64,000 nucleotides of DNA, from the NCBI RefSeq assembly GCF_040712075.1, contig NZ_JBFCVL010000001.1, forward strand, positions 503,501 to 567,500, given 5' to 3'. The DNA comes from Fodinicurvata sp. EGI_FJ10296 (GTDB taxonomy: Bacteria > Pseudomonadota > Alphaproteobacteria > DSM-16000 > Inquilinaceae). Of the stretch, positions 23,812-33,602 are shown piece by piece. A model generated the notes under the pieces. It did not search any database, had not been told where the DNA came from, and was given only the letters and a program-made list of their open reading frames with translations. Both the position numbers and the translations under genes were made by a program. The number at the start of each line of letters is the position of its first letter. The stretch's first letter is position 1.

Positions 23812-26550
23812 ATGACGGTTCGCAATCTCGATTCCCTTTTCAAACCGAATTCCGTTGCCGTTATCGGAGCCAGCCGGAAGGCGCGGTCTGTCGGTCAGGT
23901 GGTGGCGCGCAACCTGCTCAACAGCGGTTTCGGTGGCCCGGTGATGCCGGTCAATCCGCGCGAAGCGTCGATCGAAAGCACGCTCAGCTACAAATCGGTC
24001 GCGGATCTGCCGACCGTTCCCGACCTGGCCGTGATCGTGACGCCCCCGGCCGCCGTGCCCGGCCTCATCGAAGAACTGGGCGCAAGGGGCACGCGCGGGG
24101 CCGTTGTGCTGACCGCCGGCTTTGGGGAAGGCGGCAGCGACGAGCATCAGGCCATCGGCCGCGATCTGCGCCAGCGTATGCTGGACGCCGCCAGGCCAAA
24201 CCTGCTGCGGATCGTCGGGCCGAACTGCCTGGGCATCATGGTGCCGGGCATCGGACTCAACGCCAGTTTCGTGCACATTCCGCCACTCGCGGGCGATCTT
24301 GCCTTCGTTACCCAATCCGGGGCCGTCGCGACCTCGGTCGTCGACTGGGCAACCCATCGCGGCATCGGGTTTTCCCACGTCGTCACACTGGGTGACATGA
24401 CCGACGTCGATTTCGGTGACATGCTGGATTACCTGGCGGCCGACCCCGGCGTCCGGGCGATTCTGATGTATGTCGAGTCGATTACCGATGCCCGCAAGTT
24501 CATGTCGGCCGGCCGTTCGGCTGCCCGGACCAAGCCGGTCGTGGTGATCAAATCCGGCCGCAATGCCGCCGCTGCCAAGGCGGCTGCCAGCCATACCGGC
24601 GCTCTGGCGGGGGCGGACCGCGTGTATGACGCCGCCTTCCGGCGCGCCGGGATGCTGCGTGTGTTCGACATGACAGAGCTGTTCGATGCCGTGGAAACGC
24701 TGGCGTCCGGCCTGAAGGTCACCGGGGACCGGCTGGCAATCGTGACCAATGGCGGCGGCATCGGCGTATTGGCAACGGAATCCCTCGTGGATGGCGGTGG
24801 ACAGGTCGCCGAACTGGCACCGGAGACAATGGAGCGGTTGCACGCCGTGCTACCGCCGACATGGTCGCACGGTAACCCCGTCGATATCATCGGGGATGCG
24901 CCGGGCAGCCGCTATGCCGATGCACTGGAAACGGTGTTGGCTGATCCGAACAAGGACGGTGTCCTGGTGCTCAACTGCCCGACGGCCGTCGCCGATTCAC
25001 TGGAAGCCGCCCAGGCCGTGGTCGATACAATCGCCCGATACAAGGCCACCGAACGCAATCGGCCGCTGCCGCCGGTCGTGACCAGCTGGCTGGGCGAGGG
25101 TGCGGCGGCCGATGCCCGCAAGCTGTTTGCCCGCCATCGCATTCCAACCTATCAAACGCCCGGACAGGCTGCCCGGGCTTTCATGCATCTGGTGCGCTAT
25201 CGGCGCAATCAGGACCTGCTGATGGAAACGCCGGATGCCCTGCCGGCGGACCGGACGCCGCCCCGGACTCATGAGGCGCGCGCACTGCTGACATCGGCGC
25301 TGGAGGCTGGACGGGAATGGCTGAGCGAGCCCGAGGCCAAGGCCGTGCTGTCGGCTTACGATATTCCGGTCGTCCGGACGGTCCGCGTTGCGACGCCGGC
25401 CGAGGCCGAAGCCGCGGCGTCAGGCCTCAAGGCGCCGCTGGCGGTCAAGATCGTCTCCGACGACATCACGCACAAGTCCGACATCGGCGGCGTCCGCCTG
25501 AACCTCCAGACCGCCGAGGCCGTTGGCGAGGCCGCGGAAACCATGTCCCGCACCATCGCCCGGCTGCGGCCCGAAGCGCGGCTGTCGGGTTTCGCCGTGC
25601 AGGAGATGGCCGAGATGGCCGGCGCGCACGAACTGATCCTGGGCATTACCGGCGACGTCCTGTTCGGACCGGTCATCCTCTTCGGTCAGGGCGGGACGGC
25701 AGTCGAGGTTCTGAATGATACGGCCGTGGCTTTGCCGCCCCTGAACACCGTTCTGGCACGGGAACTCATGTCCCGGACCCGCGTCTGGAATCTCCTTCAG
25801 GGTTATCGCTCGCATCCGGCCGCCGATCTGGACGCTCTGGCTCAGGTCCTGGTCAAATTGTCCCGGCTGGCCGCCGATCTGTCCGAGGTTGCGGAACTCG
25901 ATATCAATCCACTTCTGGCCGACGACAGCGGGGTCCTGGCCCTGGATGCTCGCATCCGGGTTCAGGCGCGCGTCGATCCGGGTGCGCGCCGCCTCGCCAT
26001 CCGGCCCTATCCGTCCGATCTCGAAACCGATATCGGCAGCCGGGCCGGGCAGGAGTTCCGTATGCGGCCGATCCGGCCGGAAGACGAACCGCTGATCCAG
26101 GACATGCTCGCCCATTCGGCGCCCGAGGACATCCGGCTGCGTTTTTTCTCGCCGCTCAAGCAGCTCACCCACCAGATGGCGGCCCGGCTGACGCAGATCG
26201 ACTACGACCGTGAGATGGCCTTCGTCGCGACGGCGGCGCCCGACGACCTTTCCGACGTCTCGGGCGCCGAAGCCATCTATGGCGTCGTCCGGATTTCGGC
26301 CGATCCCGACAACGAGAACGCGGAATACGGCATCATGGTCCGGTCCGATCTCAAGGGGCAGGGTCTTGGTACCGTGTTGATGCAGGAGATCATCGACTAT
26401 GCGCGGGGCCGGGGGATCAAATCGATTCATGGCGATGTGCTGCGGGAAAACACATCGATGCTGGCAATGGCGGCGGAGATGGGATTCACGCGGCGTCAGG
26501 ATGCCGACGATCCGGGTGTCGTGCGGGTAGAGATCGACCTGGCGCGGTGA
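23812..26550 (+). CDS. Acyl-CoA synthetase (NDP-forming) fused to a GNAT acetyltransferase (Pat/PatZ-like)
   Basis: A 912-residue fusion. Residues about 5-460 are the succinyl-CoA-synthetase-alpha-like part (SVAVIGASRKARSVGQVV, IVGPNCLGIM, FVTQSGAVATSVVDWA); about 490-710 is an ATP-grasp part (LSEPEAKAVLSAYDIPVVRT, VKIVSDDITHKSDIGGVRLNL); about 745-912 is a GNAT domain with the acetyl-CoA motif RSDLKGQGLGTVLM. This is the layout of protein lysine acetyltransferase Pat, which modifies and inactivates acetyl-CoA synthetase. In Salmonella Pat the synthetase part is thought to be inactive. Here the SHTGALAG motif with His261, aligned with the phospho-His of NDP-forming synthetases, is kept, so synthetase activity is possible. 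It stands alone downstream of ppa. Confidence 0.9.
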   Translation: MTVRNLDSLFKPNSVAVIGASRKARSVGQVVARNLLNSGFGGPVMPVNPREASIESTLSYKSVADLPTVPDLAVIVTPPAAVPGLIEELGARGTRGAVVLTAGFGEGGSDEHQAIGRDLRQRMLDAARPNLLRIVGPNCLGIMVPGIGLNASFVHIPPLAGDLAFVTQSGAVATSVVDWATHRGIGFSHVVTLGDMTDVDFGDMLDYLAADPGVRAILMYVESITDARKFMSAGRSAARTKPVVVIKSGRNAAAAKAAASHTGALAGADRVYDAAFRRAGMLRVFDMTELFDAVETLASGLKVTGDRLAIVTNGGGIGVLATESLVDGGGQVAELAPETMERLHAVLPPTWSHGNPVDIIGDAPGSRYADALETVLADPNKDGVLVLNCPTAVADSLEAAQAVVDTIARYKATERNRPLPPVVTSWLGEGAAADARKLFARHRIPTYQTPGQAARAFMHLVRYRRNQDLLMETPDALPADRTPPRTHEARALLTSALEAGREWLSEPEAKAVLSAYDIPVVRTVRVATPAEAEAAASGLKAPLAVKIVSDDITHKSDIGGVRLNLQTAEAVGEAAETMSRTIARLRPEARLSGFAVQEMAEMAGAHELILGITGDVLFGPVILFGQGGTAVEVLNDTAVALPPLNTVLARELMSRTRVWNLLQGYRSHPAADLDALAQVLVKLSRLAADLSEVAELDINPLLADDSGVLALDARIRVQARVDPGARRLAIRPYPSDLETDIGSRAGQEFRMRPIRPEDEPLIQDMLAHSAPEDIRLRFFSPLKQLTHQMAARLTQIDYDREMAFVATAAPDDLSDVSGAEAIYGVVRISADPDNENAEYGIMVRSDLKGQGLGTVLMQEIIDYARGRGIKSIHGDVLRENTSMLAMAAEMGFTRRQDADDPGVVRVEIDLAR

Positions 26551-26622
26551 GGCGGGCACAGTAGCGGCGTCGCCGAGGCAATCGAGCTTCGCTTGCAATC
26601 GCCAACCGGACCGCAGCGCCGT

Positions 26623-27531
26623 ATGGATCTGATCAACAAGCTGGAATTCCTGATCGCCCTGTCGCGTGAGCGGCATTTCGGTCGTGCTGCCGCCGTTTGC
26701 CGCGTCACCCAGCCGACATTGTCGGCGGGATTGAAGCAGCTGGAGGACGATCTGGGCGTTCTGCTGGTTCAACGCGGGGCGCGCTTTCAGGGCTTCACGA
26801 CCGAGGGCGAACGGGTACTGGACTGGGCCCGACGGTTGGTCGGCGACGCCCGGGCCATGCGTCAGGAAATCGCCGCTTCGCGCGAAAAGCTCAGCGGCCA
26901 TCTGCGGATCGCGGCGATTCCCACAGCGCTGCCCATGATTCCGACGCTCACGACGCCCTACCGGGCGCTCTATCCCAACGTCAACTTTACCATTCTGTCG
27001 CGAACGTCTACCGCGGTTCTGGAACTGCTGGAGAATCTTGAGGTCGATGCCGGCGTGACCTATCTGGGCAACGAACCGGTCGGCCGTGTCGGTACGGTGC
27101 CGCTCTATCGCGAGCATTATCGTCTGTTGACGGCCTCCGACGCGCCGCTCGGTGATCGGCAGTCGGTGACATGGTCCGAGGTCGGCGGGCTGCCGCTGTG
27201 CCTACTTACACCCGACATGCAGAATCGGCGCATTATCGACCGGCTTCTGGTCGAAGCCGGCACGGCATCGTCGCCGACGCTGGAGTCCAACTCGATTGTC
27301 GTGCTCGTCGCCCATGTTCGAACGGGAAAGTGGGCCAGCATCATGCCGGCGAAGCTGGCCACAACGCTCGGCCTGACCGAAAAGGTCCGGGCGATTCCCA
27401 TTGTCGGCCAGGAAAACGCCCAGACCGTCGGTCTGGTCGTCCCGCAGCGTGACCCGATGATGCCCTTGACGACGGCGCTCGTCCGGCTCGCCAGAACCGT
27501 CGCGCCCACCTTGAGCGACGAGGCCGATTGA
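26623..27531 (+). CDS. LysR-type regulator, probable activator of the fds operon (FdsR-like)
   Basis: A 302-residue LysR regulator: N-terminal winged helix-turn-helix (residues about 1-60, EFLIALSRERHFGRAAAVCRVTQPTLSAGLKQLE) and a C-terminal effector domain (IPTALPMIPTLTTPYRALYPNVNF). It is directly upstream of, and in the same direction as, the fdsGBA-fdhD-fdsD genes. In Cupriavidus necator, FdsR is a LysR protein located next to the fds operon and binding its promoter. I infer the same role. The ATG at 26623 is used; ten more upstream codons are open but lack a site. A T-N11-A type dyad overlaps its stop codon. Confidence 0.88.
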   Translation: MDLINKLEFLIALSRERHFGRAAAVCRVTQPTLSAGLKQLEDDLGVLLVQRGARFQGFTTEGERVLDWARRLVGDARAMRQEIAASREKLSGHLRIAAIPTALPMIPTLTTPYRALYPNVNFTILSRTSTAVLELLENLEVDAGVTYLGNEPVGRVGTVPLYREHYRLLTASDAPLGDRQSVTWSEVGGLPLCLLTPDMQNRRIIDRLLVEAGTASSPTLESNSIVVLVAHVRTGKWASIMPAKLATTLGLTEKVRAIPIVGQENAQTVGLVVPQRDPMMPLTTALVRLARTVAPTLSDEAD

Positions 27532-27546
27532 TAGAAGCCGGCTATC
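27530..27546. promoter_or_regulatory. Candidate LysR-binding dyad upstream of fdsG
   Basis: GATAG-N7-CTATC is a perfect dyad that contains a T-N11-A core, the classic LysR recognition pattern. It overlaps the last two bases of the regulator stop codon and lies at the start of the 230-base space before fdsG. Its position about 215 bases before the fdsG start would need a long leader. Binding by the adjacent regulator is inference. Confidence 0.45.
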
Positions 27547-27761
27547 GAATTTTGTGACAGCGGCACGCAATGTTTCCGATACGACATATGCACAGCACAG
27601 GCTGAGTCTTGTGCCGAACGCCGCGTCGACGGAAGGGGCGGTGATGCGGGCTGAAACGCCATCTAATCGATTTTCTCTATTGAACCATGATGAAATCGCA
27701 CTTGATTCGCCCTGCGGCGAGTCGCAGCCTGCCGTCATTATGCCTCGACGGGAGCGGTCGG

Positions 27762-28235
27762 ATGACACGGGCGGAACCAATTCAGCAGCGCGAGATCGAC
27801 GAGATCCTGCTGCGCTTCAGGGGCGTGGAGGGAGCAACCCTGCCCGTCCTGCACGCAATCCAGGGTGCCGTGGGTTTCATCCCGGAATCCGCTGTGCCGG
27901 CCATCGCCGCCTTTCTCAACCGGACGCGGGCCGAGATCCATGGCGTCATCAGCTTTTATCACGATTTCCGCTATGAGCCGGCCGGACGTCATGTGGTCAA
28001 GCTGTGCCGGGCCGAGGCCTGCCAGGCGATGGGCGGCGAGCGGCTGGCCGACATCGTGAAGCGCGATCTGGCGCTGGAATTCGATGAAACTTCCGGTGAC
28101 GGTGCTGTCTCATTGGAATCGGTCTATTGCCTTGGCCTTTGCGCCTGCGCGCCGGCGGCCATGGTCGACGGCCGGCTGGTCGGGCGCCTGGACGAAGAGG
28201 GCGCAGGCGCGCTGGTCCGGGAGGTGCGGTCATGA
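27762..28235 (+). CDS. fdsG: NAD-dependent formate dehydrogenase, gamma subunit (2Fe-2S)
   Basis: A 157-residue thioredoxin-like [2Fe-2S] subunit, homologous to NuoE of complex I. The four cluster cysteines are Cys82 and Cys87 (CRAEAC) and Cys123 and Cys127 (CLGLC), the family pattern. It forms part of the electron path from the molybdenum site to NAD. The start is the ATG after GGGAGCGG; an ATG 75 bases upstream opens the same frame but adds a sequence unlike the family. It overlaps fdsB by four bases (ATGA). Confidence 0.95.
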   Translation: MTRAEPIQQREIDEILLRFRGVEGATLPVLHAIQGAVGFIPESAVPAIAAFLNRTRAEIHGVISFYHDFRYEPAGRHVVKLCRAEACQAMGGERLADIVKRDLALEFDETSGDGAVSLESVYCLGLCACAPAAMVDGRLVGRLDEEGAGALVREVRS

Positions 28236-29839
28236 CGACACGCGTATTCGTCGCAACGGCTGATGCCGGCGCCTTGTCGGTCGGCGCCGAGGCGGTCGCC
28301 GATACGATAGGTGCCGAGGCGGCTGCCCGGTCACAGGATGTCACGATCGTGTCCACCGGGTCGCGCGGCCTTTACTGGCTGGAGCCGATGGTCGAAATCG
28401 AAGCGCCTGATGGTGGGCGCAGGGCCTATGGTCCTCTGACGCCCAAGGATATTCCGGGCCTGTTCGATGCGGGCTGGCTGGCGGTCGGGACGGCCGGGCA
28501 GGAATCCGGCCTGGCCCTGGGGCCGACGGAGGAAATCCCGTTTCTGAAACAGCAGAGCCGCTTCACCTTTGCCCGGTGCGGCATCGTCGATCCGGCGTCA
28601 CTTGACGACTACCGCGCCCATGGCGGCCTGAAGGGGCTGACGGCGGCGGTCGACATGACGGCCGAGGCGATCGTGCAGGCGGTCACGGACTCTGGCCTGC
28701 GCGGGCGCGGCGGGGCCGGCTTTCCGACCGGCATCAAGTGGCGCACCGTGCTTCAGACGTCGGCGGACCGGAAATACATCGTCGCCAATGCCGACGAGGG
28801 CGACAGCGGCACTTTTGCCGACCGCATGCTGATGGAGGGCGATCCGTTCGTTTTGATCGAAGGCATGGCGATCGCCGGGCTGGCGGTCGAGGCGACCCAC
28901 GGATACATTTATCTGCGCTCGGAATACCCCCACGCGATCGCGCGCATGAACCATGCCATCGGGACGGCGCGGGCGGCCGGTGTCCTGGGCACTGACGTTC
29001 TCGGATCGGGCCGGGCTTTCGACATCGACGTGCGCGTGGGTGCGGGATCGTATGTCTGCGGCGAGGAAACGGCCCTGCTGGAAAGCCTGGAAGGCCATCG
29101 CGGGCAGGTCAGGCCCAAGCCGCCGCTGCCGGCGCACGAGGGACTGTTCGGACGGCCGACGGTGATCAACAACGTCGTCACGCTGGCGTCGGTGCCGTTC
29201 GTGCTCGCCGAAGGGCCACAGGCGTATGCCGATGTGGGTTTCGGCCGGTCGCGGGGCACCATTCCGATCCAGCTTGCCGGCAATGTCCGCCATGGGGGTC
29301 TGTTCGAAGCCGCTTTCGGCATGACGCTGGGTACCCTGATCGACGATGTCGGGGGCGGCACGCTGTCTGGCCGTCCGGTCCGGGCCGTTCAGGTCGGCGG
29401 TCCGTTGGGCCCCTATTTCCCGCGGTCCCTGTTCGACACTCCCTTCGACTACGAGGCGTTCGCCGCGTCGGATGGCCTGATCGGTCACGGAGGCATCGTG
29501 GTCTTCGACGACACGGTCGATCTGGCGCATCAGGCGCGCTTTGCCATGGAATTCTGCGCCATCGAATCCTGCGGCAAATGTACGCCATGCCGGATCGGCT
29601 CGACGCGGGGGGTGGAATTGGTCGACCGGATCACGGCCAACCGAACCACCGGCAACCGATCCACTGACCACAGCGATCGCATGTCCGATATCACCCTGCT
29701 GGAAGACCTGTGCGAGACGATGAAGTATGGGTCGCTGTGCGCCCTGGGCGGCTTCGCGCCGTATCCGGTGATGAGCGCGCTGACCCATTTCCCGGAAGAT
29801 TTCGGCGCTTCCCGGGAGCGCTCCACTGCTGCTGAATAG
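28232..29839 (+). CDS. fdsB: NAD-dependent formate dehydrogenase, beta subunit (NADH-binding)
   Basis: A 535-residue NuoF-like subunit that carries FMN, NAD and a [4Fe-4S] cluster. Residues about 1-120 are an extra thioredoxin-like domain, typical of FdsB. The nucleotide-binding core has SGLRGRGGAGFPTGIKW (about 151-167) and VANADEGDSGTFADR. Near residue 448 is the cluster motif ESCGKCTPCRIGS, closed by a later Cys (YGSLCALGG). A short insertion before that (TANRTTGNRSTDHSDRMSD) is Thr/Asn-rich and looks like a loop. Coupled by overlap to fdsG; fdsA follows nine bases later. Confidence 0.96.
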   Translation: MTTRVFVATADAGALSVGAEAVADTIGAEAAARSQDVTIVSTGSRGLYWLEPMVEIEAPDGGRRAYGPLTPKDIPGLFDAGWLAVGTAGQESGLALGPTEEIPFLKQQSRFTFARCGIVDPASLDDYRAHGGLKGLTAAVDMTAEAIVQAVTDSGLRGRGGAGFPTGIKWRTVLQTSADRKYIVANADEGDSGTFADRMLMEGDPFVLIEGMAIAGLAVEATHGYIYLRSEYPHAIARMNHAIGTARAAGVLGTDVLGSGRAFDIDVRVGAGSYVCGEETALLESLEGHRGQVRPKPPLPAHEGLFGRPTVINNVVTLASVPFVLAEGPQAYADVGFGRSRGTIPIQLAGNVRHGGLFEAAFGMTLGTLIDDVGGGTLSGRPVRAVQVGGPLGPYFPRSLFDTPFDYEAFAASDGLIGHGGIVVFDDTVDLAHQARFAMEFCAIESCGKCTPCRIGSTRGVELVDRITANRTTGNRSTDHSDRMSDITLLEDLCETMKYGSLCALGGFAPYPVMSALTHFPEDFGASRERSTAAE

Positions 29840-29848
29840 GAGGCGGCC

Positions 29849-32728
29849 ATGTCCCTGATCACCGAACCGGATTACGGCACGCCCGCATCCGCCTCTTCTG
29901 AAACCGTTCATCTGACCATCGACGGCCGCGACGTGACCGTGCCGGCGGGAACCTCGGTCATGCGGGCCGCGCGCGAGCACGGCCTTCAAATCCCGAAGCT
30001 GTGCGCGACCGACATGGTGGAATCGTTCGGGTCCTGCCGCATGTGCCTGGTCGAGGTCGAGGGGCGGCGGGGGACGCCGGCCTCGTGCACGACGCCGGTG
30101 GCTGACGGCATGGTTGTCCGGACCCAGACCGAGCGTTTGAAGAAGCTGCGTCGCGGGGTCATGGAGCTTTATATCTCGGACCATCCGCTGGACTGCCTGA
30201 CCTGTGCGGCCAACGGCGACTGCGAACTGCAGGACATGGCCGGGGCCGTCGGTCTGCGCGAAGTCCGCTATGGTATGGACGGCGCCAATCATGTCCATGC
30301 CGATCATCGGGGCCAGGAGAACCCGAACTTCCTGGCGAAGGACACCTCCAATCCCTATTTCGACTACGATCCGTCGAAATGCATCGTCTGCTCGCGCTGT
30401 GTCCGGGCCTGCGAAGAGGTCCAGGGCACCTTCGCGCTGACGATCGAGGGACGGGGATTCGACAGCCGCGTGTCGCCGGGAGTGCACGAGGCGTTTCTGG
30501 ACTCCGAATGCGTCTCCTGCGGTGCGTGTGTCCAGGCCTGTCCGACCGCGACGCTGACGGAAAAATCCGTTGTGGAGATCGGTCAGCCGGAGCACTCGGT
30601 CGTGACGACCTGCGCCTATTGCGGCGTCGGCTGCGCCTTCAAGGCCGAGATGCGCGGCGAGGAGGTCGTGCGCATGGTGCCGTACAAGGACGGCAAGGCC
30701 AATCGGGGCCATTCGTGCGTCAAAGGCCGCTTTGCATGGGGCTATACCAGCCACAGCGACCGCATCCTCAACCCCATGGTCCGCGACCGCATTACCGATC
30801 CGTGGCGCGAGGTCAGCTGGGATGAGGCGTTCGACCATGTCGCGTCCCGTTTCAAGGCGATTCAGGCCGCGCATGGCGTCGATGCGATTGGCGGCATCAC
30901 CTCGTCCAGATGCACGAACGAGGAGACCTATCTGGTTCAGAAGCTGATCCGGGCCGGGTTCGGCAACAACAATGTCGATACTTGCGCGCGCGTCTGTCAC
31001 TCGCCGACCGGGTATGGGCTGAAAACCGCTTTCGGGACGTCGGCGGGCACCCAGGATTTCGACAGCGTCGAGCATACCGACGTGGCGGTCGTCATTGGCG
31101 CCAACCCCACCGACGGCCATCCGGTGTTTGCCTCGCGGCTTAAGAAGCGGCTGCGCGACGGTGCCAAATTGATCGTCATCGACCCGAGGCGTATCGATCT
31201 CGTTCGCACGCCCCATGTCGAGGCGAGCCATCATCTGCCGTTGAAGCCGGGCACCAATGTTGCCGTGCTGACGGCCATGGCCCATGTGATCGTGACCGAA
31301 GGGCTCGCCGACGAAACCTTCGTGCGGGAGCGCTGCGACTGGTCAGCCTATGAGCATTGGGCAGCGTTCGTCGCCGAACCGTGCAACAGTCCCGAAGCGG
31401 TGGAAGCCGTGTCCGGCGTGCCCGCGGATGCACTACGGGCGGCGGCGCGGCTCTACGCCACCGGCGGCAACGGGGCGATCTATTACGGTCTGGGCGTGAC
31501 CGAGCACAGCCAGGGCACGACCACCGTGATGGCAATCGCCAATCTCGCGATGGCGACCGGCAATCTCGGCCGTCCGGGTGTCGGGGTCAATCCGCTGCGG
31601 GGGCAGAACAATGTCCAGGGCGCCTGCGATATGGGGTCGTTCCCCCATGAACTGCCGGGCTATCGGCATGTTTCCGACGATGCGACCCGCGACATTTTCG
31701 AGAAACTGTGGGGCACGCCGGTGTCCAGAGAGCCGGGACTGCGCATCCCGAACATGCTGGACGCCGCCGTCGACGGCACCTTCAAGGGCATCTATATCCA
31801 GGGGGAGGACATCGTCCAGTCCGACCCCGACACGGGGCATGTGACGGCCGGGCTCGCGGCGATGGACTGCGTCGTGGTTCACGACCTTTTCCTGAACGAA
31901 ACAGCCAATTTCGCCCATGTCTTCCTGCCGGGATCGACGTTCCTGGAGAAAGACGGGACTTTCACCAACGCCGAACGGCGCATTCAGCGGGTCCGCAAGG
32001 TCATGACACCCAGGAACGGTCTGGCGGACTGGGAGGTGACCCAGCAGCTTGCCCGGGCCATGGGTCTGAGCATGAGCTATGGGCATCCATCCGAGATCAT
32101 GGACGAAATCGCCGCGACGACTCCCAGTTTCGCCGGCGTATCCTATGACCGGCTTGAGGCCCTGACGTCGATCCAGTGGCCATGCAACGACAAGGCGCCC
32201 GAGGGGTCGCCGGTCATGCACACCGAGGGATTCGTGCGCGGGCAGGGCCTGTTCATGATCACCGAGTATGTGGCGACCGAGGAAAAGACCGGGCCGCGGT
32301 TTCCACTGTTGCTCACGACGGGACGCATCCTCAGCCAATACAATGTCGGCGCCCAGACGCGCCGGACGGCCAATACGGCCTGGCACCAGGAAGACGTGCT
32401 GGAGATTCACCCCCACGATGCCGAGCAGCGCGGCGTGCGCGAAGGGGACTGGGTTCGGCTGTCCAGCCGCAACGGCGAAACGACGCTGCGGGCGGTGGTC
32501 ACGGACCGGGTGGCGCCGGGCGTGGTCTATACCACGTTCCACCATCCGATGACGCAGGCCAATGTCGTTACCGGCGACCTGTCGGATTGGGCGACCAATT
32601 GCCCGGAATACAAGGTGACCGCCGTCCAGGTGGCGCCGTCCAATGGTCCCTCCGAATGGCAGGCCTCGTACGAGGCCCATGCCCGCCTGAGCCGCCGGAT
32701 CGCAGAGCCTGCGGAACCGGGAGAGTGA
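29849..32728 (+). CDS. fdsA: NAD-dependent formate dehydrogenase, alpha subunit (Mo-bisMGD, Fe-S)
   Basis: A 959-residue catalytic subunit oxidising formate to CO2. Domains in order: an N-terminal ferredoxin-like [2Fe-2S] domain (about residues 15-95), a [4Fe-4S] His-Cys motif (HPLDCLTCAANGDCELQDM), two ferredoxin [4Fe-4S] motifs (CIVCSRCVRAC and CVSCGACVQAC), another [4Fe-4S] motif opening the molybdopterin domain (CAYCGVGC), and the large Mo domain to the C-terminus. The probable molybdenum ligand Cys383 and catalytic His384 lie in CARVCHSPTG, the conserved formate dehydrogenase context. An AGGAGG site sits before the ATG. In known homologues the enzyme is a soluble cytoplasmic dimer of FdsABGD. 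Confidence 0.97.
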   Translation: MSLITEPDYGTPASASSETVHLTIDGRDVTVPAGTSVMRAAREHGLQIPKLCATDMVESFGSCRMCLVEVEGRRGTPASCTTPVADGMVVRTQTERLKKLRRGVMELYISDHPLDCLTCAANGDCELQDMAGAVGLREVRYGMDGANHVHADHRGQENPNFLAKDTSNPYFDYDPSKCIVCSRCVRACEEVQGTFALTIEGRGFDSRVSPGVHEAFLDSECVSCGACVQACPTATLTEKSVVEIGQPEHSVVTTCAYCGVGCAFKAEMRGEEVVRMVPYKDGKANRGHSCVKGRFAWGYTSHSDRILNPMVRDRITDPWREVSWDEAFDHVASRFKAIQAAHGVDAIGGITSSRCTNEETYLVQKLIRAGFGNNNVDTCARVCHSPTGYGLKTAFGTSAGTQDFDSVEHTDVAVVIGANPTDGHPVFASRLKKRLRDGAKLIVIDPRRIDLVRTPHVEASHHLPLKPGTNVAVLTAMAHVIVTEGLADETFVRERCDWSAYEHWAAFVAEPCNSPEAVEAVSGVPADALRAAARLYATGGNGAIYYGLGVTEHSQGTTTVMAIANLAMATGNLGRPGVGVNPLRGQNNVQGACDMGSFPHELPGYRHVSDDATRDIFEKLWGTPVSREPGLRIPNMLDAAVDGTFKGIYIQGEDIVQSDPDTGHVTAGLAAMDCVVVHDLFLNETANFAHVFLPGSTFLEKDGTFTNAERRIQRVRKVMTPRNGLADWEVTQQLARAMGLSMSYGHPSEIMDEIAATTPSFAGVSYDRLEALTSIQWPCNDKAPEGSPVMHTEGFVRGQGLFMITEYVATEEKTGPRFPLLLTTGRILSQYNVGAQTRRTANTAWHQEDVLEIHPHDAEQRGVREGDWVRLSSRNGETTLRAVVTDRVAPGVVYTTFHHPMTQANVVTGDLSDWATNCPEYKVTAVQVAPSNGPSEWQASYEAHARLSRRIAEPAEPGE

Positions 32729-32735
32729 CCGGACA

Positions 32736-33602
32736 ATGGGGCAGGATGCGCGGCGCAGAGCGACCGAATCGACCATTGATGTGGCCATCTGGCGCCATGG
32801 CCGGCTGACGCGCGATCGCCGGGTCGTGGCCGAAGAAACGCCGGTCGCCCTCAGCTATAACGGTATCGCGCATGCGGTGATGATGGCGACGCCGGCCGAT
32901 CTGGAAGATTTCGCCATCGGCTTCAGCCTGACCGAAGGCATCGTCGGTGCACCGGTCGAAATCGAATCTCTCTCCCTTTGCGAGATGGATGGCGGCCTCG
33001 ACCTGCAGATGACGGTTGCGGGCGATGCCGCCGACCGTTTGTCGCAGCGCCGCCGCAGCATGGCAGGGCCTGTCGGTTGCGGACTGTGCGGGATCGACAG
33101 CATCGAACAGGCCATGCGTCCGTTGCCGCGCGTGCCCCGGGGCCGGACAGTGCCGGCAGCGGATATCGATCGGGCGATCGCCGCCCTGGTACCGCATCAG
33201 GCAATGAACCACCGCACGAGGGCGGTCCACGGCGCTGCGCATATTCCCTTGGGTGAGCCTCTCGACGGTGTCGGCATTATCGTGCGTGAGGATGTCGGGC
33301 GGCACAATGCGCTCGACAAGCTTGTCGGCGCCATGGCCCGCGCGGGACGCGCTGCCCCCGACGGGCTGGTTGTGGTGACGAGCCGGCTGTCGGTGGAAAT
33401 GGTTCAGAAGGCGGCAATGATGGCCGCGCCGATCCTGATCGCTGTTTCCGCGCCGACCGCCCTGGCCATTCGCGCGGCCGAAGAGATTGGCCTCACGATC
33501 ATATGCGTCGCCCGGTCCGACGGATTCGAGGTCGCGACGCATCCCTGGCGGGTCGGGTTCCCGCCATCGACCGCAAACGGAGCCGCAAGCGATGTCGCCT
33601 GA
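32736..33602 (+). CDS. fdhD: Formate dehydrogenase accessory sulfurtransferase FdhD (FdsC)
   Basis: A 288-residue chaperone. FdhD/FdsC delivers sulfur to, and binds, the bis-MGD cofactor so that the formate dehydrogenase receives an active, sulfurated molybdenum site. The key CGLCG motif (Cys115, Cys118) is present, as are EETPVALSYNG near the N-terminus and DVGRHNALDKLVGA in the C-terminal half. It lies between fdsA and fdsD, the position of fdsC in the Rhodobacter capsulatus operon. It begins seven bases after fdsA and overlaps fdsD by 11 bases. Confidence 0.95.
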   Translation: MGQDARRRATESTIDVAIWRHGRLTRDRRVVAEETPVALSYNGIAHAVMMATPADLEDFAIGFSLTEGIVGAPVEIESLSLCEMDGGLDLQMTVAGDAADRLSQRRRSMAGPVGCGLCGIDSIEQAMRPLPRVPRGRTVPAADIDRAIAALVPHQAMNHRTRAVHGAAHIPLGEPLDGVGIIVREDVGRHNALDKLVGAMARAGRAAPDGLVVVTSRLSVEMVQKAAMMAAPILIAVSAPTALAIRAAEEIGLTIICVARSDGFEVATHPWRVGFPPSTANGAASDVA

